A stretch of 64,000 nt of DNA, taken from Roseovarius sp. W115. Its GTDB lineage: Bacteria > Pseudomonadota > Alphaproteobacteria > Rhodobacterales > Rhodobacteraceae. Both the position numbers and the translations under genes were made by a program. Location of the stretch: NCBI RefSeq assembly GCF_032842945.2, contig NZ_CP146606.1, positions 1,244,501 to 1,308,500 of the forward strand. The letters run 5' to 3'. Positions 48,726 through 57,641 of the stretch are shown piece after piece. Under the pieces are notes generated by a model. It was not told the DNA's origin, did not search any database, and saw only the letters and a program-made list of their open reading frames with translations. The stretch's first letter is position 1. The number at the start of each line of letters is the position of its first letter.

Positions 48726-48866
48726 TCAGATACAGGCAAAATCGTTAAACACCTGCCTTGAAACAGTGATGGACTTGGTCACCGGCTTTGACACCGGCTG
48801 TTCAACCGACTTTTGGCTGAGCTTTGATCCATCTTTTTCAGATGTGGCAGAAATAGATTTGGTCAT
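48726..48866 (-). CDS. Candidate 46-residue small protein
   Basis: Starts at an ATG at 48866 with GGAG 7 bases upstream. The peptide begins MTKSISATSEKDGSKLSQ and is Ser/Lys-rich, ending VFNDFACI. No known family. A GTG start 20 codons upstream would add a short CPVCH-containing N-terminus, but without a good ribosome site. A strong terminator 64 bp downstream on the same strand supports a real transcript; it may be an sRNA with an incidental ORF. Confidence 0.45.
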   Translation of the reverse strand: MTKSISATSEKDGSKLSQKSVEQPVSKPVTKSITVSRQVFNDFACI

Positions 48867-49170
48867 CGGTCTTCTCCACTTGTTAACGTGGCAAACCGGA
48901 CAGTTAGCACCGACCGGCGCCCACACTCTTAAATCTGCTGGGATACCGGCCCTCAGATCGGCTGAAAACGCGCCGCCTGATGCGATTGGGACAGGATCCC
49001 GGCATTAGAAGTCTGCCAAAAATGTTAATATTGGTCTATCCCGTGGTTGGAAAAAGTTTGTCTCCAATTTGGAAGAAATATGTCCAGAATGTGGCGAAAA
49101 TGCACAAAACCCACAATTTGTGCGACTCCTGTGCCAGGATTCAACAATATAGAGTAGCGCACCCTAGAGG
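48867..49170. other. Gene-free AT-rich stretch
   Basis: About 300 bp between the small ORF and the small secreted-protein gene. Its right half is AT-rich and holds a 7-bp dyad, GCACAAA (49102-49108)/TTTGTGC (49117-49123). It may carry the promoter of the small minus-strand unit. I see no convincing promoter hexamers or RNA gene. Confidence 0.4.
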
Positions 49171-49560
49171 TCACCAAGTGATCTGTTTGCCTTCTGAGAC
49201 GACAAAAAGCTCGTGCCCATCCCCTCTTTTCCAGGCAAATCCGCCTTCTGTTTCCAAAACCGTGTATGCCGTCCAGCCGGTTTGCTCCCACCAACTCTCA
49301 TATTGCTCAGTCTCAGAATTCACCCGCCAGCGTCCAACATCAGGGCGGCGATTTTCTTCAAGATAGACGGTCTGACCATCTTCACCAAAGTACTGCGTGT
49401 AGGTCGAACCGGACCAAGTGCCTTCAATCGTGTTGCCTCGCAGCAGCAGGTCGATTTCCGAAGCACTCAGCACTTTGGCGCTGTCCTCAGCCAGCGCACC
49501 AGCGGCCAAACACACAGTAACAGACAAAGCTGCAGTCGGTTTTGTGAGTGATATGACCAT
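49171..49560 (-). CDS. Small secreted protein of unknown function
   Basis: 129 residues from the ATG at 49560, which overlaps the stop of the glycerate kinase gene (TGATG). A signal peptide (about residues 1-24, ending AAGALA) is followed by a mature region with many aromatic residues (TIEGTWSGSTYTQYFGEDG, WKRGDGHELFVV). It looks like a small periplasmic beta-rich protein. No known family recognised. Overlap implies translation with the kinase gene. Confidence 0.7.
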   Translation of the reverse strand: MVISLTKPTAALSVTVCLAAGALAEDSAKVLSASEIDLLLRGNTIEGTWSGSTYTQYFGEDGQTVYLEENRRPDVGRWRVNSETEQYESWWEQTGWTAYTVLETEGGFAWKRGDGHELFVVSEGKQITW

Positions 49561-50828
49561 CACAATAAGCTCGTTGGCTGGATCAAGCAGGCCCGGAAAT
49601 CATTGACATTGGTCAGGGTTGGTCCCGGAACAACCTGATCACCGATTTTTGCGAAGAACCCATGCGCATCATTCGTGTCCAAAGCGGCCTGCGGATCGAT
49701 TTGTTTGTCTTTCGCTTTGGTAAGCGTCGCTGGGCTGATGATCGCCCCTGCCACCTCGGCGGCACCGTCAACACCATCCGTGTCACAGGCAATCGCATCG
49801 ATGCCGTCCACGCCTTCTAACGCCACCGCCATCGCCAATGCGTATTCTGCATTTGGCCCGCCAATGCCGTTGCCTCGTTTGGTGACGGTAAGCTCACCGC
49901 CCGACAAAAGCAGGGTTGGCGCACTGCCGGCTTTCATGTCCTTCTGAATATCCAAAGCCAATGCAGCATGAGCGACCGCAACCTCTCGTGCCTCACCTTC
50001 CAGCGCATCACCCAAGAGACGGACATCACACCCCTCTGCGCGCGCGATCTCTGCCGCCGCTTCGAGGGATTGTGAGGGAGCCGCATAGATCACATTGGTG
50101 ACACGGCTGAGGCGCACATCGTCAGGCGCCAGGGGCGCACCGCCAGACTCCAGAAATCTGGCAATCGAGTCAGAGGGCGTAACACCCCATTGTTTCAACA
50201 GGGCAATTGCACGTGCCGCATCGCCAGGGTCTCCGACGGTGGGGCCACTGGCAATATCACCTGGATTGTCACCGGGCACGTCCGAAATCATCAATGCCAG
50301 CATTTGCGCCGGATATGCCGCCGCAGCCAGCTTGCCGCCTTTGACCGCCGAAATCTGTTTTCGGATACCATTGATGTCGCCAATCGGCGCGCCAGATGCC
50401 AAAAGATCGTCTGTTAACGCCTGCTTTTCAGCCAAGGTGATCCCATCGACCGGGGCCGTCAAAAGCGCTGAGCCACCTCCCGAGATCAAGGCCAGAACCG
50501 TGTCGCCTTCACCGCACCCGTCTAACAGATCCAGCATCCGTTTCGTCGCCGCCTCTCCTGCGGCATCGGGCACGGGATGCGCTGCCTCGACGATCTCTAT
50601 GCCTTTGCAGGGCCGGGCATATCCATACCGTGTGATGACCAATCCTTCGCAGGGCCCATACGCGGCCTCAACGGCTTCGGCCATACGCGCACTGGCTTTG
50701 CCCGCGCCGATAACAATCAGGCGGCCCTTTGGCTTGGGCGGCAGGTGCGCCGCCAGACTTTGCATGGGGTCGGCCACTTCAACGGCGCGATCAAAAAGGG
50801 CGCGTAGGAACAGCGCAGGGTCTTGCAT
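49560..50828 (-). CDS. ttuD: Glycerate 2-kinase / hydroxypyruvate-reductase-like (TtuD, MOFRL family)
   Basis: 422 residues from the ATG at 50828 (GGAG upstream). N-terminal DUF4147 region with VIGAGKASARMAEA, ALISGGGSALLTAP, then MOFRL signature near the C-terminus (LLLSGGELTVTKRGNGIGGPN, ACDTDGVDG). The family phosphorylates D-glycerate, feeding the serine cycle or photorespiration-type salvage. Older annotations name it hydroxypyruvate reductase. Confidence 0.9.
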   Translation of the reverse strand: MQDPALFLRALFDRAVEVADPMQSLAAHLPPKPKGRLIVIGAGKASARMAEAVEAAYGPCEGLVITRYGYARPCKGIEIVEAAHPVPDAAGEAATKRMLDLLDGCGEGDTVLALISGGGSALLTAPVDGITLAEKQALTDDLLASGAPIGDINGIRKQISAVKGGKLAAAAYPAQMLALMISDVPGDNPGDIASGPTVGDPGDAARAIALLKQWGVTPSDSIARFLESGGAPLAPDDVRLSRVTNVIYAAPSQSLEAAAEIARAEGCDVRLLGDALEGEAREVAVAHAALALDIQKDMKAGSAPTLLLSGGELTVTKRGNGIGGPNAEYALAMAVALEGVDGIDAIACDTDGVDGAAEVAGAIISPATLTKAKDKQIDPQAALDTNDAHGFFAKIGDQVVPGPTLTNVNDFRACLIQPTSLL

Positions 50829-50943
50829 GGGGCACTCCGGACAATGTCGCGGCACACTATTGCGATTTATGTTAGCGCTGCAACTCTATCGCTGCACGCT
50901 GGCAAACTTGACAAAGGACAGACCACGCGCGACAGACGCGGCC

Positions 50944-51321
50944 ATGGTGATGACCTTACTTCAGGTGGGATTGGGCGGGGCCATCGGCTCTATGCTGCGC
51001 TTTGGCGTTGGGATGGCTGTTGTGCGCTCAACAGGTGCCAGCTTTCCATTGGCCATCCTGCCGGTGAACGTGATTGGGTCCTTCCTCATGGGCCTTGTTG
51101 TGGTCTACACATTTCAACGCGACCTGACAGCTCTGAACCCGTTTCTGATGACAGGTATCCTCGGCGGTTTCACAACCTTTTCGGCCTTTTCCCTAGAGGC
51201 TTTTACACTCTATGAGCGCGGTGAGATTGGCCAGGCGGCAATCTATGTCGCGTTGTCAGTGGTGCTGTCGATCCTTGGGCTTGCCATGGGTGTTTGGCTG
51301 GCAAGGTCACTTTGGGCATGA
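50944..51321 (+). CDS. crcB: Fluoride ion transporter CrcB/Fluc
   Basis: 125 residues from the ATG at 50944; the ribosome site is weak. Four membrane helices; GGFTTFSAFSLE holds the conserved phenylalanine box, and LPVNVIGSFLMG the pore Asn. It exports fluoride as a dual-topology dimer. I see no fluoride riboswitch upstream. Its stop overlaps rluC (ATGA). Confidence 0.93.
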   Translation: MVMTLLQVGLGGAIGSMLRFGVGMAVVRSTGASFPLAILPVNVIGSFLMGLVVVYTFQRDLTALNPFLMTGILGGFTTFSAFSLEAFTLYERGEIGQAAIYVALSVVLSILGLAMGVWLARSLWA

Positions 51322-52357
51322 CTAAGGTTCAAACCCTAACCGTTGCCGAAGGGAAGGTGATCAGCGACTGGATCGCTGGTTTCGGCGGCGTTTTCCGCAT
51401 GTCTCGCAAGGGCGGATTGAAAAGATGTGCCGCAAAGGGGAGCTGCGCGTTGATGGTGGGCGCGCCAAGGCCAACACGCGGATTGAAGAAGGTCAGCAGG
51501 TGCGCGTGCCGCCCTTACCAGACCCCGCACAGGCCACACCTGCGCGGCCAAAAGTATCAGACCGCGACGCGGAGATGATTCGCAATACTGTGATTTACAG
51601 GGACGACCACATTCTGGCGTTGAACAAACCTCCGGGACTACCCGTACAGGGTGGAAGCAAGCTGACACGCCACGTGGATGAAATGTCAGATGCCCTTCGC
51701 TTTGAACTGGATGAGACCCCGAGACTTGTTCACCGGCTCGACAAGGATACATCCGGCGTTTTGCTTATGGCCCGAAGCCGTGCCGTCGCCGCCCGTCTGA
51801 CGGCAGCATTCCGGGATCGCGACACGCGCAAGATTTACTGGGCGGTGGTGGCCGGGGTGCCAGCCCCGCGCATGGGCACCATCCGTTTCGGGTTGGTCAA
51901 AGCGCCGGGTCACGGGTCCAAAGGTGAAGGCGAAAAGATGTTGTGCCTGCACCCGCGTGATATTGACCAAACACCGGGCGCCAAACCCGCGACGACAGAT
52001 TACGCTGTGGTCGAAAATGCGGGCACGCGTACGTCCTGGATGGCTTTGGTGCCCATTACCGGACGCACACATCAACTTCGCGCGCATATGGCCGAGATCG
52101 GGCATCCGATTGTGGGGGATGGCAAATATGGCGGCTCAGGTCAGGAAAACCTGGGCGATGGGTGGGGCGCGCAACTCGGTGGGGATATCAGCCGCAAATT
52201 GCATCTGCATGCCCGGTCGCTCAGCCTGAAACACCCTGTCACCGGAGCGCAGCTTTCCCTGACCGCTCCATTGCCGGACCATATGGCGCGAACATGGGAG
52301 ACGTTTCAGTGGCGGCCTCAGGATGCAGCGGCAGATCCGTTTGAGGACCTGTCATGA
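51318..52357 (+). pseudogene. rluC: RluC-type 23S rRNA pseudouridine synthase, frameshifted (probably a base-call error)
   Basis: The ATG at 51318 (MTKVQTLTVAEG) leads in frame only to 51350 or so. Adding one G to GGG at 51351-51353 restores EGEGDQRLDRWFRRRFPHVS, then RIEKMCRKGELRVDGGRAKA, the S4-like N-terminus, continuous with the main frame. The catalytic domain has HRLDKDTSGVLL with the essential Asp, and ITGRTHQLRAHMA. About 346 residues in all. It modifies U955/2504/2580-type positions of 23S rRNA. Overlaps crcB and the HAD gene. Confidence 0.9.
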
Positions 52358-53040
52358 CAGATCCGTTGCGCCTTGTGATTTTTGACGTCGACGGCACGCT
52401 GGTCGACAGCCAGGGCGATATTGTGGCGGCCATGACAGCCGCCTTCCAAGACGTGGACCAACCCGTCCCTGATCGCGCGACGATCCTGTCGATTGTCGGT
52501 CTCTCGCTTGATCATGCGATGGCCCGGCTTGCGCCGGACCGTTCCGCAGCAACTCAGGCACGAATGGTCGAGGGATACAAAAATGCGTATGTCAACTTGC
52601 GCGCAAAGACAGGGGCCGCAGACTCATCTCCGCTTTACCCAGGCGCGCGAGACGCACTTGAGTTTTTCAAGCGGCAGGACAATCTTCTTCTTGGTGTAGC
52701 CACTGGTAAGTCCCGGCGTGGTCTGGATAAATTACTGGAGGCACATGATTTAGAACATATGTTCGTCACCCAGCAAGTCAGCGATCATCACCCCTCTAAA
52801 CCACATCCATCAATGATAGAAACCGCGCTTGCGGAAACGGGTGTAGAGACGCAAAACGCCGTAATGGTTGGAGATACTAGCTACGACATGGACATGGCGC
52901 TGGCCGCGCATGTTGGCGCGATTGGTGTTGGCTGGGGATATCATGACGTAAGCTTGCTAAGCTCAGCGGATCGGATTGTCTCAGCTTTCGCTGAGCTGCC
53001 AGACGCGGTAGCAGGCGCTTGGAAGGTGACAGCGGCATGA
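52354..53040 (+). CDS. HAD-superfamily phosphatase (phosphoglycolate-phosphatase-like)
   Basis: 228 residues, ATG overlapping the rluC stop. HAD motifs: FDVDGTLVDS (I), VATGKSRRG (II), KPHPSMIETAL (III), MVGDTSYDMDMALAA (IV). Cap type C1. Substrate unknown. Translationally coupled to rluC and atp12, an arrangement seen in many roseobacters. Confidence 0.88.
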   Translation: MTDPLRLVIFDVDGTLVDSQGDIVAAMTAAFQDVDQPVPDRATILSIVGLSLDHAMARLAPDRSAATQARMVEGYKNAYVNLRAKTGAADSSPLYPGARDALEFFKRQDNLLLGVATGKSRRGLDKLLEAHDLEHMFVTQQVSDHHPSKPHPSMIETALAETGVETQNAVMVGDTSYDMDMALAAHVGAIGVGWGYHDVSLLSSADRIVSAFAELPDAVAGAWKVTAA

Positions 53041-53747
53041 GCGAATGGAAAGCCAAGCGGTTTTGGAAAACGGTCAATGTCGTACCAAGCGGCGCGGGCT
53101 ATGGAATCCGCTTGGATGATCGTCCGGTCAGAACCCCTGCAAAATCAGAACTGATCGTCCCATCTGAGGCGCTGGCACAGGCGATTGCACTGGAATGGGA
53201 AGACCAGAGTGAGAGTGTGAACCCGCTGTCGATGCCGATGACACGGTCTGCCAATGCGGCGATTGACAAAGTAACGGCGCAACATGCCGAGGTTGCGGAC
53301 CTTGTGGCGGCTTATGGTGACGCGGATCTTCTGTGCTATCGCGCAGACGGCCCGGCCTCTTTGGTCAAACGCCAGGCTGAGACCTGGGATCCACTTCTTG
53401 ATTGGGCCGCGGACAGATTCGGCGCAAGGCTCTTACCGGTATCAGGTGTTATGCATAGCCCGCAGAACCCAAAGGCATTGATGGTGCTGACGCAGAACGT
53501 TCGGGAGATGGACGCATTTACGTTAACGGCGTTCCATGACCTTGTCGGATTATCTGGGTCGTTGGTGATCGGGTTTGCAGCACTCTACAACTATGCCGAT
53601 CCGGTGGTGCTTTGGGGTTGGTCAAGAGTTGATGAAACCTGGCAGGAAGAGCAATGGGGCGTGGATGAGGAAGCTCGCGAGCTTGCGGAGCACAAGCTTG
53701 GAGAGTTTGAACACGCCAAGAGATTTCACGATCTCGCGATTAAATAA
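53037..53747 (+). CDS. F1-ATPase assembly chaperone, ATP12 family
   Basis: 236 residues from the ATG at 53037, overlapping the HAD stop. The ATP12 fold: FWKTVNVVPSGAGYGIRLD, LIVPSEALAQAIALEW and ADLLCYRADGP are typical. It binds the F1 alpha subunit during assembly. The family is confined to alphaproteobacteria and mitochondria, so it supports the taxonomic placement. Last of crcB-rluC-HAD-atp12. Confidence 0.93.
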   Translation: MSEWKAKRFWKTVNVVPSGAGYGIRLDDRPVRTPAKSELIVPSEALAQAIALEWEDQSESVNPLSMPMTRSANAAIDKVTAQHAEVADLVAAYGDADLLCYRADGPASLVKRQAETWDPLLDWAADRFGARLLPVSGVMHSPQNPKALMVLTQNVREMDAFTLTAFHDLVGLSGSLVIGFAALYNYADPVVLWGWSRVDETWQEEQWGVDEEARELAEHKLGEFEHAKRFHDLAIK

Positions 53748-53894
53748 CATGCGGATTCGCTAAACATTGGTTTCCTCAGCGGAAACAACAGAAAAAGTGG
53801 CATTTTTTTGTCACCAAAACCCTTGACCTTGACGGGTGAATCCACACAAACTCCCGGGCACTGACATGGGGAAATGACCCTTCACAGTATCGCC

Positions 53895-53934
53895 CGGTCC
53901 GGAAGGACCGATTGAACCGCCCTAGAGAGGGCGG
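53895..53934 (+). promoter_or_regulatory. Tandem hairpins in the aapJ leader
   Basis: CGGTCC-GGAA-GGACCG (53895-53910) with a GNRA tetraloop, and CCGCCCT-AGAG-AGGGCGG (53917-53934). Both are perfect stems 20-60 nt before the aapJ ATG, with a strong AGGAAGAGG ribosome site between. Possibly leader structures affecting mRNA stability. Confidence 0.6.
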
Positions 53935-53955
53935 GCATATCAGGAAGAGGTAAAC

Positions 53956-54978
53956 ATGAAAAAATCCGTAATCTTCGGCGCGCTGACTGTTGCTGGCATG
54001 GCCGCAGCTGCAAGCGTCGCCTCTGCAGGTACGCTTGACGACGTGAAAGCACGCGGCAAGCTGAACTGCGGCGTAACAACCGGTCTGGTCGGCTTTGCTG
54101 CACCTGACGCAAACGGTAACTGGGACGGCTTCGACGTCGGCGTTTGCCGTGCGGTCGCAGCGGCTGTTCTGGGGGATCCGGCGGCAGTGGAATTCGTTCC
54201 CACCACAGGTAAGACACGCTTCACAGCGCTGGCTTCCGGTGAGATCGACATGCTGGCACGGAACACCACCTGGACCTTCAGCCGCGACGTTGACCTGAAG
54301 TTTGAATTCGTCGGTGTGAACTACTACGACGGTCAAGGCTTCATGGTTCCGAAAGATCTCGGCGTTTCTTCGGCCAAAGATCTGGACGGTGCGACCGTCT
54401 GCATCCAGACCGGAACAACAACCGAGCTGAACCTGGCGGACTTCTTCCGCTCCAACGGTATCAGCTACGAGCCGGTTCCGATTGAGACAAATGCCGAAGC
54501 GCAGCAGCAATACCTTGCAGGTGCATGCGACGTTTACACAACTGACGCGTCCGGCCTGGCCGCGACACGTGCTGCGTTTGAAGATCCTGCAGGCCACGTG
54601 CTTCTGCCAGAGATCGTCTCCAAAGAGCCACTTGGCCCACTTGTTCGCCACGGCGATAATGAATGGGGTGACGTTGTTCGCTGGACGCTGAACGCTCTTA
54701 TCACCGCAGAAGAGCTGGGCGTCACAAGTGCCAACGTCGGTGAATTGGCTGGCGCTGCTGGCGACAATCCGGAAGTCAACCGTCTGCTCGGCACCGAAGG
54801 CAACCTGGGCGAAATGCTCGGCCTTGACGCCGACTGGGCTGTGAAGGCTCTGGCCGGTGGCAACTACGGTGAGATCTTTGAGAAGAACATCGGTGAAAAC
54901 ACACCGGTCGGTCTGGCTCGCGGCCTGAACGCGCAGTGGACCGAAGGCGGCCTGCTCTACTCGCCGCCCTTCCGCTAA
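53956..54978 (+). CDS. aapJ: General L-amino-acid ABC transporter, periplasmic binding protein
   Basis: 340 residues with a signal peptide (about 1-24, ending ASVASA) and the type 3 solute-binding fold: GKLNCGVTTGLVGFAAPD, GNWDGFDVGVCRAVA, MLARNTTWTFSRD, CIQTGTTTELNLADFF. Equivalent to BztA of Rhodobacter capsulatus, which takes up Glu, Gln, Asp and Asn. The leader has two hairpins, and an 11-bp hairpin follows the stop, a common way of making extra binding protein. First gene of aapJQMP. Confidence 0.94.
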   Translation: MKKSVIFGALTVAGMAAAASVASAGTLDDVKARGKLNCGVTTGLVGFAAPDANGNWDGFDVGVCRAVAAAVLGDPAAVEFVPTTGKTRFTALASGEIDMLARNTTWTFSRDVDLKFEFVGVNYYDGQGFMVPKDLGVSSAKDLDGATVCIQTGTTTELNLADFFRSNGISYEPVPIETNAEAQQQYLAGACDVYTTDASGLAATRAAFEDPAGHVLLPEIVSKEPLGPLVRHGDNEWGDVVRWTLNALITAEELGVTSANVGELAGAAGDNPEVNRLLGTEGNLGEMLGLDADWAVKALAGGNYGEIFEKNIGENTPVGLARGLNAQWTEGGLLYSPPFR

Positions 54979-54990
54979 AATCACTACTTC

Positions 54991-55017
54991 AAAGGGCGCG
55001 GTCACTCCGCGCCCTTT
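54991..55017 (+). promoter_or_regulatory. Hairpin between aapJ and aapQ
   Basis: AAAGGGCGCGG (54991-55001), TCACT, CCGCGCCCTTT (55007-55017): a perfect 11-bp stem 12 bp after the aapJ stop, followed by only a short GTC. A partial terminator or decay barrier that would leave more aapJ than downstream message. Confidence 0.7.
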
Positions 55018-55092
55018 GTCTATGAAAAGCAATGATCGGCCCACCGCGCAAAAGCGCATCAAACAATCCGGGCCGGCAAGGGGACACCTCAG

Positions 55093-56322
55093 ATGACAAC
55101 CATGACCGACCCTCCTCAGGAGTCGTTTAGACTGTCTATGTTGCTGAACGATACGCGCTATCGTTCCTACACCTTTCAGTTTATCGCCCTGATCGCTCTG
55201 ATTTCTCTGATTGCCTATCTCGGTTCCAATCTGGTGCAAAACCTTCGCGCTGCAGGTTTGAACATTTCCTACGAGTTTCTTGGGGAACCAGCAGGCTATG
55301 ACATCAACCAGCGACTGATTGAATACGACAGTCAAAGCTCACATTGGCGCGCCTCGATTGTGGGCATTCTCAACACGCTTCTTGTGGCCTTTCTGGCTTG
55401 CGTGACCGCAACAATCCTGGGGGTCGCCGCCGGTGTTCTTCGGTTGTCGAACAACTGGCTTGTGCGCAAGCTCATGGCGGTCTACGTCGAAGCGTTCCGC
55501 AACGTGCCTGTCCTCATCTGGATCATCATCATCTTTACCGTAATGACGGCTGTTTTGCCCGGGCCCCGTGCCTTTAGAGGGGATGATCCGGCCGCCAGCA
55601 TGGTGCTCGACATGTTCGCCTTTACCAACCGTGGCGTCTATGTCCCCGCCCCTGAATTCACATCAGGCATTTTCCAGGGTGCCGGAAACTGGCTCGTCAT
55701 TCTGGCGTCGCTTGTCGCATCCTTGTTCATCACGCGCTGGAATGTACGGCGTGCCGATCAGGTGCAAGAAGCCACCGGCCAAAGGCCAAACACGTTGTGG
55801 GCCAATCTGGCGATCTGGTTCGTGCCTTTGGTCGCATTGTGCTGGATCATGGGGCTCACCTGGAATTACCCGGAACTCAAAGGCTTTAACTTTGCAGGTG
55901 GTTGGACCATTCGAGGCTCCTTGATCGCCCTCTGGTTCGCTTTGGCCATCTACACAGGGGCCTTTATCGCCGAAAACGTCCGCGCGGGCATTCAGGCGAT
56001 TTCCAAAGGTCAGACAGAGGCCGCAGCTTCGCTGGGTCTGCGCCCGGGCCGCATCATGAACCTTGTGATCCTGCCTCAGGCGCTTCGAGTGATCATACCG
56101 CCGCTTATCTCGCAATACCTTAACATCACCAAGAACAGCTCGCTCGCCATTGCCGTGGGTTATATGGACATCACCGGCACGCTGGGGGGCATCACGCTCA
56201 ACCAAACTGGCCGCGCGATTGAATGCGTGCTGCTTCTGATGCTGTTCTATCTGATCATCAGCCTCAGCATCTCTGCAGTGATGAACATCTACAACAATGC
56301 TGTTAAGCTCAAGGAGCGCTGA
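55093..56322 (+). CDS. aapQ: General L-amino-acid ABC transporter permease AapQ/BztB
   Basis: 409 residues. The usual eight-helix member of the HisM/HisQ-type permeases with a long insertion. The EAA loop is seen in EAAASLGLRPGRIMNLVILPQ. It pairs with AapM in the membrane. Stop lies 1 bp before aapM. Full length. Confidence 0.93.
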   Translation: MTTMTDPPQESFRLSMLLNDTRYRSYTFQFIALIALISLIAYLGSNLVQNLRAAGLNISYEFLGEPAGYDINQRLIEYDSQSSHWRASIVGILNTLLVAFLACVTATILGVAAGVLRLSNNWLVRKLMAVYVEAFRNVPVLIWIIIIFTVMTAVLPGPRAFRGDDPAASMVLDMFAFTNRGVYVPAPEFTSGIFQGAGNWLVILASLVASLFITRWNVRRADQVQEATGQRPNTLWANLAIWFVPLVALCWIMGLTWNYPELKGFNFAGGWTIRGSLIALWFALAIYTGAFIAENVRAGIQAISKGQTEAAASLGLRPGRIMNLVILPQALRVIIPPLISQYLNITKNSSLAIAVGYMDITGTLGGITLNQTGRAIECVLLLMLFYLIISLSISAVMNIYNNAVKLKER

Positions 56323-56323
56323 T

Positions 56324-57629
56324 ATGACTGATGCAACTTCACAGCGCACTGAGCCCTTTGTCAGAATGGATATGCTCCCAGAGCAGGAGCCACCGGCCAC
56401 ACAGCGTGGCGTGGTCAAATGGGCGCGCGAAAACCTGTTCTCCAGTACCGCCAATTCCGTCCTGACGGTCGCGGCGATTGTCACCGTTTACTATATCCTA
56501 GTTTCATCAATGCCCTGGCTTCTGAACGGGGTCTGGAACTCGGACTCGATCCGGGAATGTCGCGAAATCCTGGAAGGTGCCACAGGCGGCTGTTTTGCCG
56601 TTCTGACCGAACGGTGGAACCAACTGCTCTTTGGCTTCAAGTACCCACCGGATCAATACTGGCGTCCGACGCTGGCCTTTGTCCTGCTCTTCGTTGCGGC
56701 GGCCCCGGTGATGTTTTTCAAGTATCTGCCGAGCAAGATGCTGATCTTCACCGGTCTCTACCCCTTTATCGCCTTCTGGCTGATTTGGGGCGGCTCGATC
56801 CTGACACCATTGCTGGTTCTGGTCGGGTTCGTACTCGCAGCACAAGCCTTTACCCGGCTGGAGCACAAAGGCTTTGCCATCGCTGCACTGGCGGCTATCG
56901 CAGCCGCCGCGATCATGTTCTGGCTCGCCAGTACGATTGGCTCTGGTGGCGGCTCCGGTGGCTTTCTAAGCCTTGAGCCGGTGCAATCGCGCGACATGGG
57001 GGGCTTTATGCTCAACATGATCCTCGGCACGGTCTGCGTCTCTTTGTCGATCCCGTTTGGTATCGCATTGGCCCTTGGACGTCAGTCAGACATGCCGATC
57101 ATCAAGTGGATTTGTGTGGTCTTCATCGAGTTCATTCGCGGTGTGCCTCTTATCACGCTGCTTTTCGTCGCCAACGTGGTCCTGGCCTACTTCCTGCCAC
57201 CGGGCACAACCTTTGACCTGATTGTGCGGGTGATCATCATGATCACGGCCTTCTCTTCGGCCTATATCGCCGAAGTGATCCGGGGGCCTCGCGGCCTTGC
57301 CCAAGGGTCAGTATGAGGCCGCAGACAGTTTGGGGCTGGACTACGCCCAGGCCATGCGGCTCATCATCCTGCCTCAGGCGCTCAAGATCTCAATCCCGGG
57401 TATCGTGAACGTGGCGGTGGGTCTCTTCAAGGACACCACGCTTGTCTCGGTTATCTCCATGTTCGACCTGGTCGGCATGATCCGGGGTCCGATCCTGGCA
57501 TCCACAGAATGGAACGGTGTCTATTGGGAGCTCTTCGGCGCTGCCGCGATCCTGTTCTTCGTCGTGTGCTACGGCATTTCACAATATTCGCAATGGCTCG
57601 AACGTGAGCTTGCGACAGATCATCGATAA
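56324..57629 (+). pseudogene. aapM: General L-amino-acid ABC transporter permease AapM/BztC, frameshifted (probably a base-call error)
   Basis: The frame from the ATG at 56324 (AAGGAG upstream) runs to AYIAEVIRGPRGLAQGSV and stops; the rest (PKGQYEAADSLGLDYAQAM onward) lies in another frame to 57629. The run GGGGG at 57282-57286 needs two extra Gs (or one fewer) to read EVIRGGLAALPKGQYEAADS, the conserved EAA region. About 435 residues would result. With the break, the transport channel would be lost, so an error is more likely than a real lesion. Confidence 0.9.
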
Positions 57630-57641
57630 GGAGGGTTCCCC

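Noticed and set aside
50095..50943. N-terminal extension of crcB by 283 codons
   Set aside because: It lies antisense to glycerate kinase; CrcB proteins are about 125 residues and the start at 50944 gives that length.
50829..50943. Fluoride riboswitch before crcB
   Set aside because: Searched for the conserved pseudoknot-forming motif; nothing similar is visible.
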